From assembly GCF_014218295.1 (NCBI RefSeq), contig NZ_AP023287.1, forward strand, positions 248,001 to 312,000: a DNA stretch of 64,000 bases, written 5' to 3'. Within the stretch, counting starts at the first letter, position 1. The number at the start of each line of letters is the position of its first letter. Below, piece after piece: positions 24,446 through 31,910 of the stretch. The stretch is from Mycolicibacterium litorale. GTDB lineage: Bacteria > Actinomycetota > Actinomycetes > Mycobacteriales > Mycobacteriaceae. The position numbers and the translations under genes are program-made. The notes under the pieces were generated by a model. The model did no database searches and had not been told where the DNA came from. It saw only the letters and a list, made by a program, of their open reading frames with translations.

Positions 24446-25582
24446 CTAGTTCTCGGTTGGTCCGGGGCGCAGGGCTGCCCAGGATTGGTGGTGCGCATCG
24501 GCCACGTCGGCGAGAGCCTCGGTGAGCCCGGATGTCTGGTCGGGGACATATGCCAGCGGGTCGGGGGTGACCTCAGTGGTGCCGAGGAGACCCTCGAGGG
24601 TGGCCAGCAGGCAGTACGGAGCGTATGACGGGTTGTAGCCACCCTCCTGTACCAGCACGATCCGCCCCTGGCAGTGCTCGTCGGCGAGTGCGGCGAGCCG
24701 CTGTCCGATCGCCCGGAAGCCCGACATGGTGACGTTGTGCCGGCCATTGGGATCGAACGCACTGGCGTCCTGCCCGCTCGCCGCGATGATGAGTTGTGGT
24801 TGATAGGCCTGCGCCAGCGGCGCGATGATCTCGTCGAACGCTCGGACGTATCCGCTGTCGCCGGCGCCGAGCGGGAGCGGGATGTTCACGTTGTACCCGG
24901 CACCGTCGCCGCTTCCGGTTTCGTCGACCCAGCCGGTTTGCGGGTGGCTCGGACCCCATGCACCGTGGTTCATGTGGATGCTCGTGGTCAGCACATCTCT
25001 GCGGCGATAGAAGATGTCCTGAGTTCCGTTGCCGTGGTGCACATCCCAGTCGACGGTCAGGATGCGCTCCAACCCGGAGCGCAGTGCGAGCTCAGCAGCC
25101 AGCGCGGCGTGATTGAACATGCAGTAGCCGTCGGCCACAGCGGATTGCGCATGGTGGCCGGGTGGCCGCACCAGCGCGTAGGCCATGCGGGTCTGCCCGT
25201 CGAGGACGGCGGCCGCCGCCTCCAAGGCGGTACCCGCCGCCGCCCGCAACGCGGTGTAGGAATCGGCTCCCACCCGGGTCGTGCCGGTGATCCAGCCGCC
25301 GCCGGCAGAGCTCAGGTCCCGAACCGCCGCGAGGTACTCGGCGTCGTGCACTGTCTGCAGTTCGGCCTCGGTGGCGAGACGTCCTGTGCCCCAAGCCAAG
25401 TGGGAGGTGAGCGGGCCGTTGCGCAACACCGAGTGCATCGCCCGCAGGCGGGCCGGACCTTCGGTGTGGGGCTCGGGTGCGTCGATCCACGGGCTGGGCT
25501 TGGTCTCGTGCAAGGCCGGGCCGGTGTCGTGGTCGAGTACCCGTTCATCCCAATAAATGGTGAGAGGCCGCACTCCGATCAC
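24446..25582 (-). CDS. HDAC-fold deacetylase, acetylpolyamine amidohydrolase-like
   Basis: 378-residue zinc amidohydrolase of the arginase/deacetylase fold. The tandem His pair is in RPPGHHA (143-144), the zinc ligands are Asp180 and His182 in DWDVHHGNGT and Asp272 in GQDASAFDP, and the transition-state Tyr is in QEGGYNP. All catalytic residues are present. Such enzymes remove acetyl or other acyl groups from N-acylated polyamines or related amines. GTG 25582 overlaps the cupin stop by four bases. In the cassette it should act on the imported acyl-amine or on the product of the M24 hydrolase. Confidence 0.85.
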   Translation of the reverse strand: MIGVRPLTIYWDERVLDHDTGPALHETKPSPWIDAPEPHTEGPARLRAMHSVLRNGPLTSHLAWGTGRLATEAELQTVHDAEYLAAVRDLSSAGGGWITGTTRVGADSYTALRAAAGTALEAAAAVLDGQTRMAYALVRPPGHHAQSAVADGYCMFNHAALAAELALRSGLERILTVDWDVHHGNGTQDIFYRRRDVLTTSIHMNHGAWGPSHPQTGWVDETGSGDGAGYNVNIPLPLGAGDSGYVRAFDEIIAPLAQAYQPQLIIAASGQDASAFDPNGRHNVTMSGFRAIGQRLAALADEHCQGRIVLVQEGGYNPSYAPYCLLATLEGLLGTTEVTPDPLAYVPDQTSGLTEALADVADAHHQSWAALRPGPTEN

Positions 25583-25980
25583 TCCTGGGCGGGTGTCATG
25601 TTGTAGACGAAGAACGCCGGCTCGTCGCTCACGTTGGCCAGGTGGTAGTTCCAGCCGGGGGCCAGATACACGGTGTCGCCCGGCTTCAGGTCCACCACGT
25701 CCTCATCCCAGGTGAACCGCAGCGTTCCCTCGACGATGTAGTAGGTCTCGTCCACGGGTCCGTACCAGTGGTCGCCCGGGGCGGTGTTGTCCTCGGCGGC
25801 GCTGGACCACCGGTTGGTCTGCTCTCCAGGATCCATCCAGCACACCCCCTGGGTGAGGTTGCTGCCGTGCTTCGCGCGCGTGATGATGCGGCTGATACGC
25901 ACTTTGGTGGGCGCGTCTTCGGCGGGAATGGGCTCCACGTCGCTCAGTGGGATGACGACAGGGCGGGGCCGTTCGGGCAC
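25579..25980 (-). CDS. Small cupin-domain protein
   Basis: 133 residues forming one cupin barrel. Motif 1 runs across HWYGPVDETYYIVEGTLRF, and motif 2 is PGDTVYLAPGWNYHLANV with a metal-binding His. GTG 25980 is preceded by GAAGGAG. It lies between the ABC ATPase and deacetylase genes and overlaps the latter by four bases. In such operons small cupins may be isomerases, cyclases (EctC is a cupin) or effector-binding proteins. Nothing here decides which. Confidence 0.75.
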   Translation of the reverse strand: MPERPRPVVIPLSDVEPIPAEDAPTKVRISRIITRAKHGSNLTQGVCWMDPGEQTNRWSSAAEDNTAPGDHWYGPVDETYYIVEGTLRFTWDEDVVDLKPGDTVYLAPGWNYHLANVSDEPAFFVYNMTPAQE

Positions 25981-26033
25981 AGTGCTCCTTCACTCGGTCG
26001 GCGCGATGGCCGAAGGGACGTTGTGGTGATGGA

Positions 26034-27122
26034 TCAGTCGGCGAAGTACCTGGCGGCGTCTGACGGCCAGGTGAAGGTCACCGGGTCACCCGGGCGCAGC
26101 GTCGAACCGTTCGCCGGGACGCGTGCGACCAGTTCACCGTCAGCCGTGGCGGCCACGATGCGGCGGTCGGCGCCCAGGTAGACGACGTCGGCGACGGTTC
26201 CGGTGATTGCGGGAGTGCCGACTGACGGCTCGGCATCGACCAGGATCCGTTCGGGGCGCACAACCAGGCGGCCGGTACCGTCACCAGCCTGTCCGGTGCA
26301 CACCCGTACCCCACCGTCTGTCCTGAACACACCTTGACGACAGCTGCCGCCCAACACGTTCGACTCACCGAGGAACGTCGCGACGTGCAAGGTCGCGGGC
26401 GACTCGTACAGCTCCTCGGGCGTGCCGATCTGTTCTATGTTCCCCCGGTCGAAGACCGCAATGCGGTCCGACATCGCCAGGGCCTCTTGCTGATCGTGCG
26501 TGACGAAGACGATCGTCACGCCCAGGTCGCGGTGGATTCGGCGTACTTCGGACTGCATGCGCTCCCGTAGCGCACGGTCGAGTGCGCCGAACGGTTCGTC
26601 CATCAGCAGCACGTTGGGCGAGAACACCAGTGCCCGCGCCAACGCGATGCGCTGTTGCTGTCCTCCGCTGAGTTCGCCGGGCCGCGCCTCGGCTTTGTGG
26701 CCGAGCTCGACCACTTCCAGCGCCTGCATGGCGCGCCGGCGCCGCTCGGCACGCGGCACGCGGCGTTGCTTGAGTGGAAACTCCACGTTGACAAGCACAT
26801 TCATATGCGGAAACAGCGAGTACTGCTGAAAGACCATGCCGATGTCACGTTGGTGCGGAGGGGTGCGAGTGATGTCGGTGCCGGCCACAGTGACCGTCCC
26901 GGAGGTGGGACTGGTGAAACCGGCGATCATCGACAGCAAGGTGGTCTTCCCCGACCCGCTGGCCCCCAACAGCGTCAACAGCTCGCCGGCGTGGATGTCG
27001 AGATCCACCCCGTCCACGGCGTTGGTGTCACCGTAGGTCTTGACCAGTTTCTCGATCTGCACGGAGCGGCCGCGCTGGGTCAGCTCAGAACCGGCCGCGT
27101 CGACCGTCGGCTGCGAATTCAC
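26034..27122 (-). CDS. potA: ABC transporter ATP-binding protein, PotA-like
   Basis: 362-residue ATPase of the spermidine/putrescine (MOI) import class. Walker A GASGSGKTT (about 53-61), Q-loop MVFQQYSLFPHM, signature LSGGQQQRIALARAL, Walker B VLLMDEPFGALD and the switch His in VTHDQ are all intact, and the C-terminal 100 residues form a TOBE domain. GTG 27122 overlaps the permease stop by four bases. It energises the two permeases upstream for uptake of the cassette substrate. The 53-base gap to the cupin gene holds the cupin ribosome site and no terminator. Confidence 0.92.
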   Translation of the reverse strand: MNSQPTVDAAGSELTQRGRSVQIEKLVKTYGDTNAVDGVDLDIHAGELLTLLGASGSGKTTLLSMIAGFTSPTSGTVTVAGTDITRTPPHQRDIGMVFQQYSLFPHMNVLVNVEFPLKQRRVPRAERRRRAMQALEVVELGHKAEARPGELSGGQQQRIALARALVFSPNVLLMDEPFGALDRALRERMQSEVRRIHRDLGVTIVFVTHDQQEALAMSDRIAVFDRGNIEQIGTPEELYESPATLHVATFLGESNVLGGSCRQGVFRTDGGVRVCTGQAGDGTGRLVVRPERILVDAEPSVGTPAITGTVADVVYLGADRRIVAATADGELVARVPANGSTLRPGDPVTFTWPSDAARYFAD

Positions 27123-27934
27123 TTGGTTCCCTTCGAGGCTGAGGATCTGCGCAGACGAACTGCGGCGACCGCCCGTGGTGTGAGGATCACACTGGTCGAG
27201 AAGACCAGCACCAGCGTCGCGGCCACGGCGATGGCCGGGTCGGTCTCGACGGTGACCGAGCTGTACATCTGCACCGGAAGCGTCCGCACGGTCGGCGACT
27301 GCAGGAAATAGGAGACGACCACTTCGTCGAGGCTGGTGACGAACGCGAAGACGAAGCCGGTCGCGATGGCCGGCGCCAGAAGCGGCAACTGCACCTGCGT
27401 GAACCGGCTCAACGGACTCGCGCCCAGAACCGCGGCCGCGCGGTCCAGGGTGGGGTCGAGGCCTTGTAATGCGGTGTTGACCGGTATGACGACGAACGGT
27501 ATCGCCAGCACCGTGTGGGCCAGCATCAGGCCCAGCATCGTGCCCGACAGACCCCACCCGAGATACGACCCGAAGATCGCGATCGCGGCGACGATGCCCG
27601 GGATGACGATCGGCAACATGAGCAGACCGCGTGCCGCCCCGAGCCCGGGAACACGGCCGCGGTTGAGCGCGTACGCGGCCAGTGTCCCGACCGCGGTCGC
27701 CAGCAACCCGGTGGCCAGAGCGATCATCAGGCTGGTGCCCAACGCCCCCAGCCAAGCCTTGTCGGTGAAAAACCGTTCGTACCAACGCAGGGACCATCCC
27801 TGGTTGGGGAACGCGAAGCTGCGCCGGTCGGTGAACGACAGCGGTATGACCACAAGCGTGGGGGCGATGAGCAGCAGCCCCACGAAGCCGGCGATGACCA
27901 CGATGGGCCACCGGACACGGGTGCGTTCGTTCAT
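27119..27934 (-). CDS. potC: ABC transporter permease, PotC-like
   Basis: 271 residues with six membrane helices. The cytoplasmic coupling motif is AAAVLGASPLSRFTQVQLPL (EAA type), which docks on the ATPase. Overlaps both neighbours by four bases, so the permeases and ATPase are made together. Similar to PotC of polyamine importers, though the whole class also carries other amines and organic solutes. Confidence 0.9.
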   Translation of the reverse strand: MNERTRVRWPIVVIAGFVGLLLIAPTLVVIPLSFTDRRSFAFPNQGWSLRWYERFFTDKAWLGALGTSLMIALATGLLATAVGTLAAYALNRGRVPGLGAARGLLMLPIVIPGIVAAIAIFGSYLGWGLSGTMLGLMLAHTVLAIPFVVIPVNTALQGLDPTLDRAAAVLGASPLSRFTQVQLPLLAPAIATGFVFAFVTSLDEVVVSYFLQSPTVRTLPVQMYSSVTVETDPAIAVAATLVLVFSTSVILTPRAVAAVRLRRSSASKGTK

Positions 27935-28776
27935 CGGTTGGCCCCTGTTCCGGATCCGACCAAGGATCGAAGTGGCTTGAACATGAGCAGCCCGACCAGC
28001 AGCGAGGCGACGGTGGCCAGCAGCAGGATCAACGACAGGCCGCCGGCACCGGCGAAGTCCACCAGCCGTTCGACGCGCACGCCGATGACCTGAGCGATCA
28101 GTGATTCCTGCGGGCTACCCAGCAGCTGTGGCGTGATGTAGAAGCCCAACGCCAGGATGAACACCAGGACGCTGCCCGCGAATACGCCGGGCGCCGACAG
28201 CGGGAGGTACACCTGCAGGAAGGCGCGATACCGGTTGGCTCCCAAGCTCTGTGCAGCGGTCAGCAGTCCGCGATCGATCTGGCTGAGGCTCGTCGACAGC
28301 GTCAGAACCATGTAGGGCAACAGGATCTGCACCATCCCGATGACCACCCCCGCGCTGCTTCCCAGCAGAACCACATCCGGTAACCCGAAGAAGCCCAACA
28401 GTGCCGACACCGGGCCATCACGCTGCAGCAGCGAGATCCACGCGAAGGTGCGCGCCATCAAGCTCGTCCAGAACGGCACCAGCACCACCACCATCAGCAG
28501 CGAGCGGGTAGACGGGCCGACGAGGGTCATCAGGTAGGCGTACGGGTAACCCAGCACGAGGCAGACCACCACCGCCACGACGCCCACGAACAGGGTCCGT
28601 CCGAGCACCCGCAGGGTGGTCGGGTCGGCGAACAGCTCCCGGTACACCTGCAGCCCGAGTTGCGGTTCGGTGAAGGAGCGGATCAGGATCGCGGTGATCG
28701 GCAGCACGAAGAACACCGCGACCAGCAGGATCGCCGGCGCGAGCAGGAACAGCGCCCACCGTGCTTTCAGCGACAT
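27931..28776 (-). CDS. potB: ABC transporter permease, PotB-like
   Basis: 281 residues with six helices, beginning MSLKARWALFLLAPAILLVA. The EAA-type loop AAQSLGANRYRAFLQVYLPL is present. ATG 28776 follows GGAGG at a good distance. It forms the membrane channel with the PotC-like subunit. The start is 52 bases after the binding-protein gene, typical for this operon type. Confidence 0.9.
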   Translation of the reverse strand: MSLKARWALFLLAPAILLVAVFFVLPITAILIRSFTEPQLGLQVYRELFADPTTLRVLGRTLFVGVVAVVVCLVLGYPYAYLMTLVGPSTRSLLMVVVLVPFWTSLMARTFAWISLLQRDGPVSALLGFFGLPDVVLLGSSAGVVIGMVQILLPYMVLTLSTSLSQIDRGLLTAAQSLGANRYRAFLQVYLPLSAPGVFAGSVLVFILALGFYITPQLLGSPQESLIAQVIGVRVERLVDFAGAGGLSLILLLATVASLLVGLLMFKPLRSLVGSGTGANR

Positions 28777-28828
28777 ACGTCCTCCGGGCCGGCCGGGGTG
28801 CGCCCCTCAGCGCGGCGGGCGCGGCAGG

Positions 28829-29863
28829 TCAGGAGGTCGACCACTCTGTCCAGGCTTTGTTCGCCGCGTCATTGTTCTCGGCCCAGTACCGGACGTCGGT
28901 CACGACCGCCTGCTTCTGGATCTGCGGATCGGCGACGTTGTACTTCTGCTGGAGTTCGTCCAGCTGTGGAGCTGCGTCGCTGTTGGCCGGTGAGTACGGC
29001 TGCAGTTCGGCGAAACGTGCCTGCGGTTCGGCGGTCGCCGCGTACTCGATGAGCGACTGCGCGGCCTCGCGGTTCTTGGTGCCCTTGACGATGCTCAGGC
29101 TGGCCCAGGCGAGCAGGTTGTTGTCCCAGACGGGAGTCAGTGCGGCACCGTTCTTCTCGGCCTCATAGGCGCGTCCCGACCACACGTATGCCATGTCGAC
29201 CGTGCCGTCCTCGAGTGCCTGCTGGCTTTCGGAGCTGGTGTTCCAGAAGCGCAGCGAGTCCCTGATCGTGTCGAGTTTGGCGAAAGCGCGTTTCAGGTCG
29301 AGTGGATACAGATTCTCCGGGGCGACCCCGTCGGCCAGAAGGGCGAGTTCAAGCGCGCCGCCACCGGCCCAGTTGGGGACCATCCGCACCCCGGGGAACT
29401 TCTCGACGTCGAAGAAGTCGGCGTAGCTGGTCGGCCCCTGGGGGTAGGTCTCGGTGTCGTAGACCATCACCGTCGAGTACTGCGCGAACGGAATCGCGCA
29501 GTCCGACACCGTCCCCTCGGGGAACTTGCTCACGTCGATCGCGCTGAGATCCAGCTTCTCGACATAGGTTCCACAATTGGCCACCGGGTAGAACGGTTCG
29601 GTGTCGATGACGTCCCAGGTGACCTGGTTCGCGTCCACCATCTGCTTGATCTTCGGATAGGAGGTCGGCGAGTCGTTGGTCACCGTGGTGTCCGATTCCG
29701 CCGACCACGGGTCGATCAGCGCCTCGTTCTGCGCGTCTTGGTACGCGCTGCCATAACTGGCGAAGGTGAGCCGGCGCTCGTCTGTCGACGAACCCGAGCA
29801 GCTTGAAACCGCAAGTGCCGCTGCGGCCGTCGCCGCCAAGACCCGTGATGACGCACTATGCAT
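28829..29863 (-). CDS. potD: ABC transporter substrate-binding lipoprotein, PotD-like
   Basis: 344 residues, first gene of the cassette operon. Signal peptide 1-21 ends in a lipobox AVSSC with the lipidated Cys at about residue 22. The mature protein has the extracellular solute-binding fold of the polyamine class (LTFASYGSAYQDAQNEAL, then FAQYSTVMVYDTETYP and MAYVWSGRAYEAEKNG). ATG 29863 follows GGGAGAAG. The promoter and a TetR-type operator lie directly upstream. The ligand pocket cannot be read with confidence. A cationic amine is inferred from family and operon partners. Confidence 0.88.
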   Translation of the reverse strand: MHSASSRVLAATAAAALAVSSCSGSSTDERRLTFASYGSAYQDAQNEALIDPWSAESDTTVTNDSPTSYPKIKQMVDANQVTWDVIDTEPFYPVANCGTYVEKLDLSAIDVSKFPEGTVSDCAIPFAQYSTVMVYDTETYPQGPTSYADFFDVEKFPGVRMVPNWAGGGALELALLADGVAPENLYPLDLKRAFAKLDTIRDSLRFWNTSSESQQALEDGTVDMAYVWSGRAYEAEKNGAALTPVWDNNLLAWASLSIVKGTKNREAAQSLIEYAATAEPQARFAELQPYSPANSDAAPQLDELQQKYNVADPQIQKQAVVTDVRYWAENNDAANKAWTEWSTS

Positions 29864-29891
29864 CCGCTTCTCCCATCGTCAGGATGAGCGT

Positions 29892-29920
29892 ACAATAATG
29901 CGTTATTATTGTCCTGTCGA
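29892..29920 (-). promoter_or_regulatory. Promoter of the amine cassette covered by a TetR-type operator
   Basis: On the minus strand TCGACA (29915-29920) and TATTGT (29892-29897) are 17 bp apart, a near-consensus promoter. An inverted repeat, ACAATAAT at 29892-29899 and ATTATTGT at 29905-29912 with a five-base centre, covers the -10 box and most of the spacer. This AT-rich island stands out in a GC-rich region. The divergent tetR gene begins 100 bases away, so repression of the cassette by that TetR is the simplest reading. Confidence 0.7.
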
Positions 29921-30011
29921 GCACATCCGCGACGCGGTGTGATCTGTCTCATCGCTGCCGCGGCGCGTCGCGGCGGTCGTCATGTCGACGGTGTTGGATC
30001 TTGGGGGAAGC

Positions 30012-30773
30012 ATGAGCGGTCATCCGGGTGGCGAACCAGCCGTGACGGACCCGCGGTCCGGCGCGAGGCCGGCCGAGGGGGAGACGGCCCGGCTGCGTCG
30101 ATCGCAGATCCTATGTGCTGCAGTGCAAGTGGTGGCGCGCGACGGTGCTGACCGCGCTCGCCTGAAGGACATCGCCACCGAGGCGAACGTCAGCCTCGGA
30201 CTGGTGCAACACTACTTCGGGACTCGCCAGGAGCTGATGGAGCAGACCTTCCAGGTCATGATGAGTGTGAGTCTAGACGCCTGGCACCGGCTTGCGGCCA
30301 CTCAACCCGACCCGCTGGTGGAGCTGTTCGCAGGACTGAGACTGCATGTCGTCGGCAGCGTGACGTTCTCCGACCGCTGGGGATTCTGGATGGAGTTGTG
30401 GGCCTCGGCCCGCCGCGACGCAGCGCTGGCCGCCATCGCCCACGAGGTGTACGAGCGGTGGACCGCCCCGTTCCGCACTGCACTCGAAGCCCTCGATCAG
30501 ACCGGACGTGCCAAGGCGCGCGGTTCACACGACCAAACGGCCCTCGTGCTGATGGCGATCATCGACGGCTTGGCAATCCGACTGCTTGTCGATCCTCGGG
30601 CGGTGACGGTCGAGGACATGTACGACAGGATGGTCGAAGCCGTAAGTGCCCTGCTGGGGATACCGCCTGCAGAGGGTGCGGCCGCCGCCGACTCGGCGAG
30701 GAAGATCGTCGGCCGGGGATCGTTCACCGAATCGCTGACGCCCGAGTTGATCGGACGAGTCCTCGGCACCTGA
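30012..30773 (+). CDS. TetR-family repressor of the amine cassette
   Basis: 253 residues. Helix-turn-helix [27 protein letters not shown] near residues 40-70 (two parts: [18 protein letters not shown] and TRQEL) is of the BetI type, a regulator class linked to choline and amine metabolism. The C-terminal domain has [23 protein letters not shown] 30012 follows GGGGGAAG. An in-frame ATG at 29982 lacks a ribosome site. Divergent position and a strong dyad in the shared promoter indicate local control, with the imported amine or a product as inducer. Confidence 0.85.
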   Translation: MSGHPGGEPAVTDPRSGARPAEGETARLRRSQILCAAVQVVARDGADRARLKDIATEANVSLGLVQHYFGTRQELMEQTFQVMMSVSLDAWHRLAATQPDPLVELFAGLRLHVVGSVTFSDRWGFWMELWASARRDAALAAIAHEVYERWTAPFRTALEALDQTGRAKARGSHDQTALVLMAIIDGLAIRLLVDPRAVTVEDMYDRMVEAVSALLGIPPAEGAAAADSARKIVGRGSFTESLTPELIGRVLGT

Positions 30774-30814
30774 CGCCGGACACCGATGCAGCCGGGGGTA
30801 CGCCCTCGACCATG

Positions 30815-31792
30815 TCAGTACCCGCCCGAGTGCTCGAAGATGCGGCGGGGGTTGTCGACGAGCATCGTGGTGATCTGCTCGTCGGTGACGCCGCGGGCCC
30901 GCAGCGCGGGCAGCACGTCGTTGTGGATGTGCAGGTAGTGCCAGTTCGGCATCGTCTGCGTGACGGTCTCCTGCGGCAGCGCGTCGAAGTAGCAGGAGGC
31001 GTCGTGGGACAGGACCATCTGGTCGGCGTGGCCGCGTTCGCAGAGCGCCGCCACCGTGGCGACCCGGTCCTCGAACGGCAGGAAGACGTCGACACCGAAC
31101 CGGTCCATCCCGAGGTAGGACCCCGCCGCCATGAGTTCTTCGAGGTAACCGAGATCGGTGCTGTCCCCCGAATGCCCGATCACCACGCGGGACAGGTCGA
31201 CGCCCTCTTCGGCGAACACCCGCTGCTGTTCGAGCCCGCGGCGGGTCGCGGCATGGGTGTGGGTCGATATCGGCACCCCGGTCCGCCGGTGCGCCTGGGC
31301 GACCGCGCGCAACACCCGCTCCACGCCCGGGGTCAGCCCGGGTTCGTCGGTCGCGCATTTGAGGATCGCGGCCTTCACGCCGGTGTCGGCGATGCCGTGT
31401 TCGATGTCGCGTACGAACATGTCGGCCATGTACTCGTCACCGCCCAGCGCGGTGCCGGGACCGGTGAAGTGGAAGAAGAACGGCACGTCGTTGTAGGTGT
31501 AGAGGCCCGTCGCGACCACGATGTTGAGGTCGGTGCGCGCGGCGATCCGCGCGATCCGTGGGATGTAGCGGCCCAGCCCCACCACCGTCAGGTCGACGAT
31601 GGTGTCGACGCCGCGGGACTTCAACTCGTCGAGGCGGGCGATCGCGTCGGCCTCCCGCCTGCTCTCGTCACCCCACGCGTCGGGGTAGTTGAGCAGGATC
31701 TCGGTGGTCATGATGAACACGTGCTCATGCATGAGCGTGACACCCAGGTCGGCGGTGTCGATGACACCCGCCGCGGTATTCAGCTGTGACAC
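30815..31792 (-). CDS. php: Phosphotriesterase-like lactonase (Rv0230c, Php)
   Basis: 325-residue binuclear metal amidohydrolase. Metal ligands are visible as the His pair in LMHEHVF, the bridging Lys in AAILKCATDE, two His in HTHAATRRG and IGHSGDS, and Asp in LSHDASCYF. These are the features of phosphotriesterase-like lactonases such as PPH of M. tuberculosis, which hydrolyse acyl-homoserine and other lactones. The GTG at 31792 lies seven bases after TAGCAT, giving a leaderless transcript. It sits 41 bases after the convergent TetR gene. Confidence 0.9.
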   Translation of the reverse strand: MSQLNTAAGVIDTADLGVTLMHEHVFIMTTEILLNYPDAWGDESRREADAIARLDELKSRGVDTIVDLTVVGLGRYIPRIARIAARTDLNIVVATGLYTYNDVPFFFHFTGPGTALGGDEYMADMFVRDIEHGIADTGVKAAILKCATDEPGLTPGVERVLRAVAQAHRRTGVPISTHTHAATRRGLEQQRVFAEEGVDLSRVVIGHSGDSTDLGYLEELMAAGSYLGMDRFGVDVFLPFEDRVATVAALCERGHADQMVLSHDASCYFDALPQETVTQTMPNWHYLHIHNDVLPALRARGVTDEQITTMLVDNPRRIFEHSGGY

Positions 31793-31799
31793 AAGCCCG

Positions 31800-31805
31800 A
31801 TGCTA
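31800..31805 (-). promoter_or_regulatory. -10 box of leaderless php promoter
   Basis: TAGCAT on the minus strand ends seven bases before GTG 31792. The divergent gap to the MFS gene at 31911 is about 105 bases and must hold both promoters. Confidence 0.5.
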
Positions 31806-31910
31806 GGGCGACGGCACACGGCGTGCCGGTGATCGGAGCGATCGGCACGACGTGATTCTTACCGGCCGCTCCAGTGGGTACCCGGTACCGACCCGAGGGA
31901 GGCGCACCGC

